Positions 32,957 to 42,650 of a stretch of 64,000 bases of DNA are shown here, one piece after another (the stretch's first letter is position 1; the number at the start of each line of letters is the position of its first letter). The notes beneath the pieces were generated by a model, which was not told where the DNA came from, did not search any database, and was given only the letters and a program-made list of their open reading frames with translations. The DNA is from Areca catechu (taxonomy: Eukaryota; Streptophyta; Magnoliopsida; Arecales; Arecaceae), in NCBI GenBank assembly GCA_021397845.1, contig CM038039.1, positions 182,006,526-182,070,525 on the forward strand, given 5' to 3'. The translations under genes and the position numbers were made by a program.

Positions 32957-33845
32957 TGTCTAGGGTTTCTATTTTGATTGCTTGCTTGAGTCTCTCTCTT
33001 TTTACTTTGTCTGCTCGAAGTAGACTCCCCAGGACGTCCGATCCTAGGAACGAAGCAAGGTGCAAACCTCCTCTTCCCATTCCATGGGGTGTTTCTAGGG
33101 CGTGTAGGGGATCCGTTGGGTTACAACTTCGTAGCAGGAATTGTAAACGGGAAAGTACTCTATTTTTAGTCCATAACTATCCTGTTGTAAGAATTGTTTC
33201 TCACTTCAGGTAACTCCAAATTGTGTGATTTTTATTTTGCTAGAACCAGTATAATTGAAGCTATTTTACATAATTTTTCTGTGATTTATTGGTTTCTGTG
33301 AAATTTCTGAGAGTTAAGTTACTACAACTCTATTTTTTATATTTCTGCAATTCAATTAATTTTGAGTGATCATCTCTTAATTCATCTTAAGGGCATTTGA
33401 GCATCTAAGATAAGGGGAGGAGTTGATAACCTCTCCTTAGCCCAAAACCACCACCCACTCATTCGAACCTAAGCCTTTAATCTTAAAATTAATTAGACCT
33501 AATTTGCCCTAGTGTGTTAGGGACATCAACAAGTCGGGTCAAGGCTAGTGTTGAGTCAGTTTGTCTGGTTACTCTGTGTGTACTTTATACTCAGTGTTTA
33601 GAATGGTGGTTCAGGGATTCTGTCCCAAAGGGCTTGTGTGCTGGTCCGCCTACCTGGCCAATCATTGATTGGTGTCTAGGATTGGCATCTAGGGACCTAA
33701 CACTCCCCTTAGACCTGCCTGGCTGAGTCCCGAGTTACGACAGGCTAGCTTGCCACTCTGATTGGGTATCTAGTTTGGACTCTAGGTCTAGTGAGCCAGT
33801 AGTCGCTTTAGTCTAGTCACATTCTGTGTGTTTGCTTGCATCATC
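32957..33845 (+). other. RE7 5' leader
   Basis: Closely matches the RE6 leader throughout. It includes the stem domain at 33043-33099 (CCTAGGAAC paired with GTTTCTAGG) with the CTCTTCCCATTCCA core, 86 nt after the third PBS. There is no coding sequence of its own. Confidence 0.8.
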
Positions 33846-34391
33846 ATGTCTACCCGGAATGGAGTACCCTACCAACCTGGTCAAGCCCAACCTGACTTAG
33901 AGGCCATGGTTAGAACTCTTACCGAAAGCATGAACAAATTGAGTCAGGATATGACTGATATTGTTACCCAATTTAGGAATCCAGTTTGTGAGGATCTTAC
34001 CCAGCTTAGGGATCGAGTCCAAGTACTTGAGAAACGTAGACATCAAAATTGGACCCCTGATCCAAAATTTAATAGGCCCCAACCTCACCCATGCCAGGAG
34101 CCTAGGAGGACCTTATACCGTGATCCTGAGCATAACCTTAGGAAGCCTAACCATGATATCTATAGTGTGGATCGTTTCTATGAGAGGTCCTTACAATATT
34201 CTAGACCAGGCACTCAACAACCCAAGTCTTCTAGATCAAACCATTTAGATCCACACCCATGCCCAAGTAAGGTCTCTACTAGCTTGAAACCCAGTGTGAC
34301 CCAGGTTCCTATATCACAAGAATGTTTGTTTTATGGAGAAAGAGGCCATAAATCTAGTCAGTGCCCATGCATAGGACTGGCTTGTGCATAG
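33846..34391 (+). CDS. gag: RE7 truncated Gag
   Basis: 181 residues from the ATG at 33846 (equivalent to 20373 in RE6) to the TAG at 34389. The first 95 or so residues follow RE6 Gag closely (MSTRNGVPYQPGQ; SMNKLSQDMT; RVQVLEKRRHQNWTPD). The whole capsid domain is then missing and the frame goes to a linker and a single decayed zinc knuckle, CLFYGERGHKSSQC, in which the second Cys is Tyr. As a capsid protein it would not work; the coiled-coil-like N-terminus may still associate with full Gag. The acidic frame downstream probably once continued it. Confidence 0.75.
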   Translation: MSTRNGVPYQPGQAQPDLEAMVRTLTESMNKLSQDMTDIVTQFRNPVCEDLTQLRDRVQVLEKRRHQNWTPDPKFNRPQPHPCQEPRRTLYRDPEHNLRKPNHDIYSVDRFYERSLQYSRPGTQQPKSSRSNHLDPHPCPSKVSTSLKPSVTQVPISQECLFYGERGHKSSQCPCIGLACA

Positions 34392-35018
34392 CTAAGTGGT
34401 AGGAATCCTAAGGATGACATTAATGAGGGAGAACCCAAGTCTACCAATGAGGAAGAAAGGTTAGGTATGACAAGCCTAGGATCAGTTGACCCGATTATCA
34501 CTGACCCGAAACCCATTGAAGATGGCATCGAGGAAGTATATGATGCTGGCTTGAGTCTAGTTGATGAATATGAGGGGGAAGAACTTGAAGAATGTGACAT
34601 CGGTACTATTGGTTCCTTACCTGAGGAGACCTTGGAGAGCAACCAAGTGGTAGGACCTAGTTCAGAAATTCAAGAGATTTGTGAGAACCAGGTTCCTTTA
34701 GTCAAATACCCCCAGGAAGAACTCATAGTGTTAGCCCGAGCTATCAGTTCGTACCCTCTAATGACAGTCATTCCCCAAGTACCAATTGAAGATCTTTGCC
34801 CTGAACTGTTTAAGTTTGCCCACCCTATGGTAGATCCTCTCCTTAGGATGACTGAATCAAGCCTCTTACAATTGGACCTTGTCCCATGCCCAGCCACTAA
34901 GGTCTCTCCCGTAATCTCAGTTAAACATGTTTGTCTTGAGCGAATTGATTCACCTAGTCCTGTAGAAGTCCTCCAAACCCCAACCCCTAGGTTAGCCACT
35001 TCTACTCCAAAACCCTAG
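34392..35018 (+). pseudogene. RE7 acidic post-Gag module
   Basis: After the gag stop, the same frame continues as a hydrophilic, Glu/Asp-rich protein (open from 34392; internal Met at 34467). It starts with IEEVYDAGLSLVDEYEGEE, the counterpart of the acidic linker of RE6 (EEVYETGMNLVDEYEGEE), but then departs from protease into a segment with VKYPQEEL and VPIEDLCPEL. RE11 has the like-ordered TQYPQDEV and NPIEDLFPEI. No enzyme motif is visible. The last residues read into the right LTR arm (from 34984), so the true end has been lost. Function unknown. Confidence 0.6.
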
Positions 35019-35690
35019 CCGCCCATCATCCACTTCAATCCACCAAACCCTAGCCTATCCCACCTCCCACGGCCTCTCTCTCCAAGTCCAGGCCGATCAC
35101 CAGCATCCAGCTCCAGTCCGGATACTTCAGATCCATTGCTCTTTCCAGAGGGAGTCGAATCAACCTTCAAGAGAATCCGGATCTCAGCGACATCAGCCTT
35201 CAAGTTCTTCGAACTGGTAAATCCTTCCCTGAGTATCTGAATCCATCACTTGTTTTATCTTCTTCCCAGATCTTGAGTTCAGGAGAAGCCAACCCAGCCA
35301 CGAGACCAGTATTGGAGGATCCATTGTGAAGATAGCTGAATGCGAGGATCCAACAATCTGCTCGAGAGAGTTCTTCCACCCAAATTCTGTGAAGATCACT
35401 GTCTGGTTGGTAAACCATCTCTTCTCTTTATTTCTGTCCTGTTGAAAGTTCAAAGCGAAACCCTAGGTCTGGGAGTTTCTCAACCCCCAGCGATCCATTA
35501 CTTATGAACTACTCTGATAACTTAGCTTCTTCTAAATTGTGCTTTCAATCCTTACCTAGTTTCCATCAACTTAGTTTAACTTTACTTTGAGCCAAAGCCA
35601 ATTTCTGAAATGTAAAAAATAAAAAAAGAAAAAGGAATTAATCTTAATTTTACTTCCGCATACGCTTCTTTGTTCTTTGTTTGTGCATCA
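34984..35690 (+). repeat. RE7 right arm: 3' LTR segment in direct orientation
   Basis: Aligns to 18774-19469 of RE6, from CCTAGGTTAGCCACTT to the LTR end TGCATCA. U3, the TATA box and the start of R are absent. It fuses to the acidic frame at a C/A-rich sequence (CCAACCCC) resembling the LTR sequence just before the breakpoint. A PBS-like TGGTATTAGAGC and a second LTR end follow to 35721. Confidence 0.8.
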
Positions 35691-36237
35691 TTTTTGGTAT
35701 TAGAGCTTCCGTTCTGCATCAGAGTTGACTCTTCTAGCTCGAGTCGGCTCGTGGCTCTAAGTTTCTAAACTTTGTGAATTGCATACTCTGGGCGAGTCGA
35801 CTCATTATGCTGAGTCGGCTCGAACTTCTAAAACTTTGAGACTCTCCGTGCTGTGCCAGATCATGAGTCAGCTCTTGGTCCATGAGTCGGCTCGAGATCT
35901 GTAAGTCTTCTCAAGTAGAACTTCTTCAAAGCAATTTCGAATAAGAGCAAGTCTTCCAAACACTTCAAAAAACTTACCATAGATGTCCAACCTATTTATA
36001 CTCACTCTATACTAATTTTTAGCCTTTTTTACAAGATTACAAAGATAAAAATCAGTGCTTTATAACTTGAGATGTACAAAAGTTTATACAATACTGAAAT
36101 ACACTTTAACTGAATAAAATATCAAATGATATAATGATAAATGCTTCCTGCAAAAACTTCTTAAGTAATTGAAAGAATTAGTAATCCATACATGCTCCAA
36201 TGTTTTGTAATCATCAAAATCATTCCAGGGGTCAACA

Positions 36238-37418
36238 GAGGCTGTCAATCATAAAGTCATGTGCAACCAACTTATTTTCCAAATAAATGGAGCAATGATC
36301 CTTATTAAAATTAGAATTATATTCTTCTTGTGCTAAAATAGATATAGAAATCAAATTTTTACTAGCAACATGTACATAGTAATAGTCTATTAGTACAAAA
36401 CAAAAACCAAATAGTAATTAAAGATGGTAGGTACCAATAGTAATAGCCATAACTCTTGCACTATTGCTGATCTAAAGGATTACTTTGCCTTCCCTCAACC
36501 TTCTACTTACTATCTGACCTTGCATTCAATACACAAATATGCACTGGAACTAGATTCTATGACCTAACTAGAGATAGAGGAAACCATTAGGTTTGTTTCA
36601 ATAATGAGCATATCTTGCATACCTTCTGAAGGTGTGTCACCCCTTTTTATTTAGACTTTCTAGGTACATTGGATCCCTTGAGCTCTTCAAGATCCCTTAT
36701 GTACCATAATCTAAGACATATCCTAAATCTTCAGAATTAAGAACCATTCTTAATTTCTCAAGCCAATCCTTGTGATTAGTTTTGGTCAAATAGTTCGACT
36801 CAAGGTTTTGGGCTAAGGAAATTGAAGTGACATTATTATCTAAAGAGAGAAAAGATTCTAGTTAAATGTTTGTACTTAATCAATTATTTATTCCAGGGAA
36901 TTTAGCCAAATAAATAAGAACTCTCACTATTTTCTTGGATCTCTCACACTTTTAAGTGGAGATGTAGAAATCCCTATACGACTAAGGTTCCAAGTGGATA
37001 TTGAGTCCCACTGATCTACATGCATTTCACCTAAAAGTTATTGGTGATCTGCAAACCAATAAATGGACAACTCTTATCCAATACTTCTTAAGAATGTTGT
37101 AGCAACTCGATCTCTAAGTCATGTGGGCTCACCTAACTATTATTAACCACACTCCTTAGTTAAGTCAGGCCCTCCATTCAATGAAAGAGTGAAGCCATCA
37201 TTGGACCCCTCACCTAATAGTTACTAGGTTCAACCCCATCTTTATCTCGTAATATTTCTTGTTAATAGAGTGGTTGTACCCCCCTAATGCAATTGAATCA
37301 TTGTATCTGATCGAGAACAATCAACACTAGAGAGATGCCCATATCTTTATAATGGTGGAAGACCTATGGACTTAATATTTGTGAGGAGGTTTGGGTTCAG
37401 GTCTCATCTTAATTAGTC
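36238..37418 (-). pseudogene. RE4 5' part: protease linker, gag start, leader
   Basis: On the minus strand 36500-36240 reads as the post-protease linker of copia Pol (NGARVMAITIGTY, YYYVHVASKNLISISI), continuing from the pre-integrase at 13124 across RE5. About 36830-36690 gives the gag N-terminus LTKTNHKDWLEKLRMVLNS. Most of gag and the protease active site are missing between them. From about 36840 to 37418 the sequence is AT-rich leader with no frame. Confidence 0.72.
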
Positions 37419-37601
37419 AGCACATCTTATATCTTACACACTTGATTCAAGTTAGCATATCTCATGTTTGACAACCTGGTTTAGGTCAGCACATCTCATA
37501 TCTGACTCACCTGGATTGAGTTAGCACATCACATGTCTAACTCACCTAGTTTGAGTCAATACATCTTAGATCTATCTCACCTAGTTTGGGTTTGCACATC
37601 T
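37419..37601. repeat. 35-bp tandem repeat, five copies
   Basis: Units begin at 37419, 37454, 37488, 37523, 37558 and (partial) 37593, each with AGCACATCTCAT-like sequence followed by CTGACTCACCTGG and TTGAGTT. Copies are diverged by several bases each. It lies at the junction of RE4 leader and the GC-richer sequence, so which element owns it is unclear. Confidence 0.85.
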
Positions 37602-37612
37602 TGTTCATGCTT

Positions 37613-38164
37613 AGATTGCCGTGGCCTATAGCTCTGACATGGCCCAGGTAGGTCGATCTTCCTGAAGGTGTGGGTTCTCCTTTCTCTTGACCTCATGATT
37701 GGTAGGTCCTGCAAAAAAGAGGAGATCATGGCTGGGGATCCTGGTAGGGAGACTCCAATGATCAAGTCAGTGTGATGATCAAGGAGAACAAATCCTCCAT
37801 GGTGGAGGCTCAAGATACCACCGCGTAGAGGAAGAAATAAGATGAAAAGAAAATAATAGGAAATTAGAGTGTGGGGAGGTTCTCTCTACTTGGTGCCTTG
37901 CCCCTTGCTCTCTCTTACCATCCTCTAGTTGGAGGTTCCTCTTACCATTATATAAGAAGTAGCCAGGCCAGACTAGATATAGAGCATCATTGGGATGTCT
38001 CTTTCCTGGTATCCCCTTCGAGAGTGTTTCTATCTGATAGAACCCTCCTATAGACCAGTTCCTGAAAGGAGGTCCTCCTATTGGGGGTGTTTGTTGGTGT
38101 GTTGCAGAGCCTATCCCCTTGGTGGAGCGGTCTTCCATAGAGGACGCGAGCACCATGCCATAAA
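37613..38164 (-). repeat. RE8: LTR-like remnant, left of RE9
   Basis: No coding support. On the minus strand TATATAATGG (near 37963-37954) is followed by a C/A-rich stretch with ATGGTAAGAG repeats, as in the R-U5 part of an LTR. A weak PBS-like GCTCTGACATGG occurs at 37631. It ends at the RE9 insertion, with the probable TSD ATAAA (38160-38164) against ACAAA (55786-55790). The other half should be 55786 onward. Confidence 0.4.
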
Positions 38165-39422
38165 TGATGGGGGACAATGAGAGGATGATGTGTTCCTAAT
38201 GGAATTAGCAATGCTCAAATGATAATAAAGTAATAAACATCCAGCCATTCATAGTAAAGGAAGCAAAATTTAATGAGAGGGATTCTTAAATGCCAAACAA
38301 GACATGAAGTTTAAACCTTTCGAAGTAACTAAGAAGAGGACCTCAGTGGTTAAGAAACCACTCAGATTAGGGCTAAGAATAATTTAATATTGCAGATTTG
38401 AAAACCTATTTATAGAAGGTAACCCAGCAGTTAATATCTCAAATTATGAGGGAAAAACACTTAAAGAGAGAAAGACCTAGGATGACAAGGGATTCCTCTA
38501 ACTTGTAGGGCATCTTGTAACTGGCTCTTATCAAGATAGACCTCTTCTTTGGAGCGTGGAAGCCCAGGGATCCTGCAACAAATTGTAGAGAAATTAGAGA
38601 CCAAGATTACAAAGGAGATGAGGAGGAAGAATCTTTAAAGAGGGAGAAGAAGCTTGAAATAGCCTTGGTCGGTTGGAGTGGTGTTGGAAGGAAAGAAGAT
38701 GTAGATGATGAGAAAAACACAATAACGGCCTCACGCCCACCCTCTCACAGGGGTCCAAGCTCTCAAGCAAGGAAAATTCTCATGAAAAAACTCCTTCATT
38801 CATTCATTCATTCATTCATCAATTCCTTACAAGAAGGGTTTGGAGAGCTTTTTATAAGCCTCTACTACAATTTTGAAATTCCAAAATACAAGGAGAGAAT
38901 TATGGGATGTTCCTTGCTATGTGGGAGGAGAGTTGAAGCCACCTTGATCCTTGCTTAGAATAAGGAAAGAATAGTGGTCGATTGGCTTGTTTTTGAATTC
39001 AAATATGGGTGCCCAACAGAGGTGAGGTGGTAGCTTAGGTGTCCTTCCATGTGGCCTATGGAGATGACTTGGCATCCACTTGCATGTGATGATGTGGCAT
39101 CCTCCATGTCAAGGTAGGTTGAAGTGATTTGTTGCACCCATTCTCTAAGTCTTCTAGCTTTGATTTTTAATCCAAAGTAAACCCTTCTTGGACCAACTTA
39201 GAAAATTAACTAATTTCAAAGTCAAATTGCACCTAATTGGACTTAAAAGATCAAATTAGCATAGACCTAGTCCTATTAACAGGACCCAATTACTCAAATG
39301 AAAACAAGTACAGGACTCATAAACTCAATTACAACTTATTACAGGACTTAAATTCTTAATCTTATATCCATAAAGAATTTGGCATTGGTTGAAGTCTCTT
39401 CCTGAGCCTGGTACCTGCACCA
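38165..39422 (-). repeat. RE9 3' LTR
   Basis: 1258 bp. On the minus strand it starts TGGTGCAGGTACC and ends CCCCCATCA. The TATA box is TTATAAA (38857-38851). About 35-40 nt further a (TGAA)n run marks the likely RNA start, with six TTCA units on the plus strand against five in the 5' LTR. Confidence 0.88.
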
Positions 39423-39458
39423 ATTCTTCTCGGGTGGGAGGAACTCGATCCTGTCAAG
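39423..39458 (-). other. RE9 polypurine tract and decayed pre-PPT palindrome
   Basis: The minus strand has CTTGACAGGATCGAG (39458-39444), two transitions away from the palindrome of RE6 and RE11, then CCCGAGAAGAAT directly before the LTR. Confidence 0.68.
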
Positions 39459-39505
39459 TAAGAATCGGTCTGACTATGACATTTTTCTAATAGATTTGGG
39501 TCATT

Positions 39506-40994
39506 TTATCGTAGATCCTCTTGGGTGATCCAGGAGTCCTCAGATTCTGGTCGGCCTTGCCAATGAACCATATAACATTGATAGCCCTTACTTCTAGTGG
39601 TATTCGCTTGGTTATCCAAGATACGTTCAATCCTGTCTCTCCACTGGTGGAATTGCTGGTGGACACTTAAGTAGGGTTTCGCTCTCAAAGGCAGGGTGAG
39701 GTCCAAAAGGCTCACTAGGAATTAATATCGGTTCTTTATATTCTTTCAGATCTAAAATATTAAATGTTGAACTAATGTTGTACTCTGGTGGTATTTCTAA
39801 CACATATGCATTAGGTCCAACTTTTTTTATTACTTTGAAAGGTCCTGCTCCCCGGGCATGCAGTTTCTTCATAGTTCTTGGTGGAAACCTCTCAGGTCTA
39901 AGTTTAATCATTATTGAGTCCCCTTCGTTAAATTCTTTCATCCTTTTTTGTGAATTAGCCATATGCCTATAAACTTCGTTGCTCATTTGAATCTTTTTAC
40001 TAATTTCCTTATGCAACTCCTTAATATGCTGTGCATATGACTCGGCAGACTCAGATACTCATACATGTGAGGGCAAAAATATTAGGTCGATAGGTCTTCT
40101 AGGTTTATAACTATGGACAATTTCAAAGGAACTTTTGCCAATAAACCTATTGATTGAGTTTTGGTATGCGAATTCAGCACGAGGTAGAATTAAATCCCAG
40201 TTTCCCAGACTTTCCCCTACAAGACACCTCAATAAGTTCCCTAGACTTCTATCTATGACCTCGATTTATCCATCAGTCTAAGGGTGGTAGGCAGTGGAAA
40301 ATTTTAATTTGGTTCCTAACAAATGCCATAGGGTCTTCCAAAAGTAGCTGGTGAATCGGACATCCCTATTGGACACTATGGTTTTAGGAAGACCAGGTAA
40401 TATAACCACTCCATCTAGAAAAATTTTGGCGACCTTAGAGGCATCATAGGTTTGGGAGCAAGGAATGAAATGAGCAATCTTTGAGAACCTATTCGACCAT
40501 GACAAAAATCGAATCGTGTCTCCGTGGGGTCTTAGGTAAGCCTAATACAAAATCCATGCTCAGATCCTGCCAGAGGCAATTGGGAACAGGTAAGGGTGTA
40601 TAGAGCCCAGAGTTTCGCTTCTGCTGTTTGCCAATAGCATAAGTTCGACACTTGGCCACTATCAGGCAACTTGTCTCTTAAGTCCTGGCCAATAAAACTA
40701 GTCCTCAATAGCTAAAATGGTCTTATTCCTTCTAAAGTGACCAGCTAAACCTCCAGCATGTGTCTCTTAAACTAGAAAATCTCTCAAAGAAGTTTTGGGA
40801 ACATAGAGTCTGTTCTCTTTAAATAGATAACCATCTAGAAGGGTATACTTACTATGGTCACTAGATGGTCCTTGACTCAAAGCCTGGTAAATTTCACTAA
40901 AGTCAGGACATGTTTCATACTCATCCTTAAGTTTCTCAAATCCAATGACTTCAGTGCTAACCGAATTTAGAAGCAAGGCTCTATGACTCAACAC
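39506..40994 (-). pseudogene. pol: RE9 integrase and chromodomain remnant
   Basis: Minus-strand pieces: 40994-40767 (linker and start of integrase, LLNSVSTEVIGFEKLKDEYE), a zinc-finger part in broken frames (40766-40506), the core 40505-40278 with FSKIAHFIPCSQT and VSNRDVRFTSYFW, the C-terminal domain 40016-39627 (LRPERFPPRTMKKLHARGAG; GPNAYVLEIP), and the chromodomain 39715-39506 (ILDNQANTTRSKGYQCYMVHW; RPESEDSWI). The second catalytic Asp is Asn here. Stops interrupt the protein at several places, so it is inactive twice over. Confidence 0.88.
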
Positions 40995-41083
40995 ATCGAA
41001 TACCTTATTCTCAGTTCAAGCACGGTGTTTCAGGACAAAAGTATAGGCTTGGATGAATTCTACCCATTTGGCATGCCTAGGAT

Positions 41084-42645
41084 TCAGCTTTTTTGGGAAC
41101 TAAGAAACCTAAGGGCCTCGTGATCAGAGAATAGGACAAATTCTTGTGATAGAAGATAGTGTCTCAAATACTTTGAAGCTTGCACTACCACATAAAGCTC
41201 CTTATCATAGGTGGAATATTTAAGCTTAGCCTCATTTAACTTTTCACTAAAGAAAGCTATGGGGTGGCTCTCCTGGCTTAAAACTCTTCCTATTCTGACT
41301 CCGAATGCATCACAAGCGACCTCGAATATTTTGGAAAAATCGGGCAACCTTAAAATTGGCGCTTGTGTCATCTTATCTTTTATCTCTAGGAAGGCTCTAT
41401 TGGCTGCTTTGGTCCAATCAAAACTACCCTTCCCAATACAATTAGTTATTGGGGCAATAATGGAGCTAAAGCCTCGAATGAATCTCCTATAAAAGGTGGC
41501 TAAGCCATGAAAGCTACGAACATCATGAACAATTTTGGGAACAGGCCACTCAACTATGGATTTGATCTTTTCAGGATCAGCTGAAACTCCATCAGAGGTA
41601 ACAATGAAACCTAGGAAAGTGACTCTAGGGGCCATGAATTCACACTTCTTCAAATTGGCATAGAGATTCTCTTTCCTAAGGGTTGAACACACTTGCCTAA
41701 GGTGGTTTAAGTGGCTTTCCTTAGTCTACTGTAAATCAAAATGTCATCAAAGTAAACCACAACAAATTTTCCCATAAAAGCTAGTAGGACTTGGGTCATG
41801 ATCCTCATAAATATACTTGGTGCATTGGACAATCCAAAAGGCATCACTACACATTCAAATAACCCATCCTTAGTCTTAAATGCAGTCTTCCATTCATCCA
41901 CGGGTCTAATCCTTACTTGGTGGTAGCCACTCTTATGGTCGATCTTAGAAAAGATAGTAGCTCCAGCCATCATATCCAACAAGTCATCTAATCGGGGAAT
42001 AGGAAATCTATATTTCAAAGTGATTTTGTTGATGGCATGACTATCAAAACAAATCCTCCGGGTGCCAACTTTCTTAGGTGTCAACAAAGCTGGGACTGCA
42101 TAAGGACTCAAACTTTCCCTAACAAATCCTTTTCTAAGGAGGTCCCTTACTTGTCTTTGTAATTCTAGATGTTCAGTAGGGTTCATCCTATAATATGGGA
42201 GATTGGGTAAGGTTGCTCCTGGGACTAAATCAATGGCAAGTTGGATGTCCCTAAGTGGTGGAAGGTAGGGTTGGAAATGGGCCGGCCCAAAGCCCATTGG
42301 GCCGGCCCAAAGACTATATTTTAAAAATTTTTGAACTAAATCCGGGCATCCCTTTGGCTCAAAAATTAAATGGACTCTATTTTATAGCCCGAAGACTAGT
42401 CCGATATGCTTAAAATTTAGACCGAAGCCTGAACCAATTTCAGGCCGGTCCGAAGTTTATTGAGCTGGCCCAGCCCAATTCCAGACAATGGGCTTTGGGC
42501 CGGCCCATTTCCAGTCCTAGTGGAAGGTGGTCGGTAAGTCATCTAGAAACACATCCTTAAAGTCCATTAACACTTTAACCACTTCCTGAGGATGTTTTTT
42601 CTAGGAGGACTCTTGAATTTCCTTAGTGGCTAAGATCCAAGCAGG
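41084..42645 (-). pseudogene. pol: RE9 reverse transcriptase and RNase H, interrupted by MITE RE10
   Basis: From 42645 down the minus strand: the pre-RT linker (VKVLMDFKDVFLDD), the RE10 insertion (42266-42519), then LPPLRDIQLAIDLVPGATLP, KKVGTRRICFDSHAINKIT, KIDHKSGYHQVRI (the residue after KID is changed), MPFGLSNAPSIFMRIM and VVVYFDDILIYS (YFDD intact) to 41707. A frame break follows, then 41692-41084 with the RT end and RNase H: FEVACDAFGVRIGRVL, DKELYVVVQASK, VLFSDHEAL. Decayed but recognisable along its full length. Confidence 0.9.
42266..42519. mobile_element. RE10: hAT-type MITE (254 bp)
   Basis: The terminal inverted repeats are about 34 bp with two mismatches, beginning TAGGGTTGGAAATGGGCCGG on one side and TAGGACTGGAAATGGGCCGG on the other. 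The 8-bp TSD GTGGAAGG is perfect (42258-42265 and 42520-42527). TIR start, TSD length and small size fit a non-autonomous hAT (Ac/Ds) element. It has no coding capacity. GGGCCGGCCC blocks recur inside the ends. It lies in the RE9 RT gene. Confidence 0.92.
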
Positions 42646-42650
42646 TGTAC

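Larger units (their letters stand above)
32039..35721 (+). mobile_element. RE7: gypsy-derived element with inverted U5 ends at both termini
   Basis: The TSD GAGTT is perfect (32034-32038 and 35722-35726). Left end TGATGCAGAAC and right end GTTCTGCATCA are exact inverted copies of the RE6-type LTR 3' terminus. The left arm (32069-32876) is an inverted R-U5 segment; the right arm (34984-35690) is a direct U5 segment. Outside each arm lies a further PBS-like copy plus LTR end. Internally: three PBS copies, leader, gag and an acidic frame, but no pol or U3. A normal LTR element has direct repeats, so this structure is anomalous. The arms are only moderately alike, so they come from two related subfamilies. 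Confidence 0.85.
13205..36237 (-). mobile_element. RE5: Sirevirus-like Ty1/copia retrotransposon carrying RE6 and RE7
   Basis: The 3' LTR is 13205-14674 and the 5' LTR 31004-36237. The perfect TSD GAGGC is at 13200-13204 and 36238-36242. Minus-strand order is PBS, gag with coiled coil and zinc knuckle, protease (DSG), integrase, RT (YVDD), RNase H, a long extra region with an env-like frame, and clustered CCCCCTTTTT-type PPTs. A UBN2-type gag, an extra post-pol ORF and multiple PPTs are Sirevirus (SIRE) hallmarks. RE6 inserted into RT and RE7 into the 5' LTR. Scattered stops make it defective. Confidence 0.9.
31004..36237 (-). repeat. RE5 5' LTR, interrupted by RE7
   Basis: Segments 31004-32038 and 35727-36237 (after the duplicated GAGTT) join to match the 3' LTR. 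On the minus strand it starts TGTTGACCCC at 36237 and ends GGCAACA at 31004. Net length is about 1546 bp against 1470 for the 3' LTR; the excess is explained by a 76-bp tandem duplication whose copies begin GGGCTCACCAAAGAAACCC at 31312 and 31388. Confidence 0.88.
10110..37418 (-). mobile_element. RE4: old Ty1/copia retrotransposon, split by RE5
   Basis: Present as two segments, 10110-13199 (3' LTR part, PPT, RNase H, RT, integrase, pre-integrase) and 36238-37418 (protease linker, gag start, leader). The join is proved by the RE5 TSD GAGGC at 13200-13204 and 36238-36242, and by the reading of pre-integrase into the protease linker across it. The minus-strand RT has YVDD at 11452-11441. Most of gag is deleted and every frame is broken. 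I could not find its PBS or 5' LTR; they should lie near or beyond 37418. It is the oldest copia here by state of decay. Confidence 0.75.

Noticed and set aside
32740..33213. A 157-codon frame spanning the RE7 left-arm junction and triple PBS
   Set aside because: It crosses LTR, PBS copies and leader, all non-coding in relatives.
37779..38177. A 132-codon minus-strand frame next to RE9
   Set aside because: It runs across the RE9 boundary at 38165 and shows no family similarity that I recognise.
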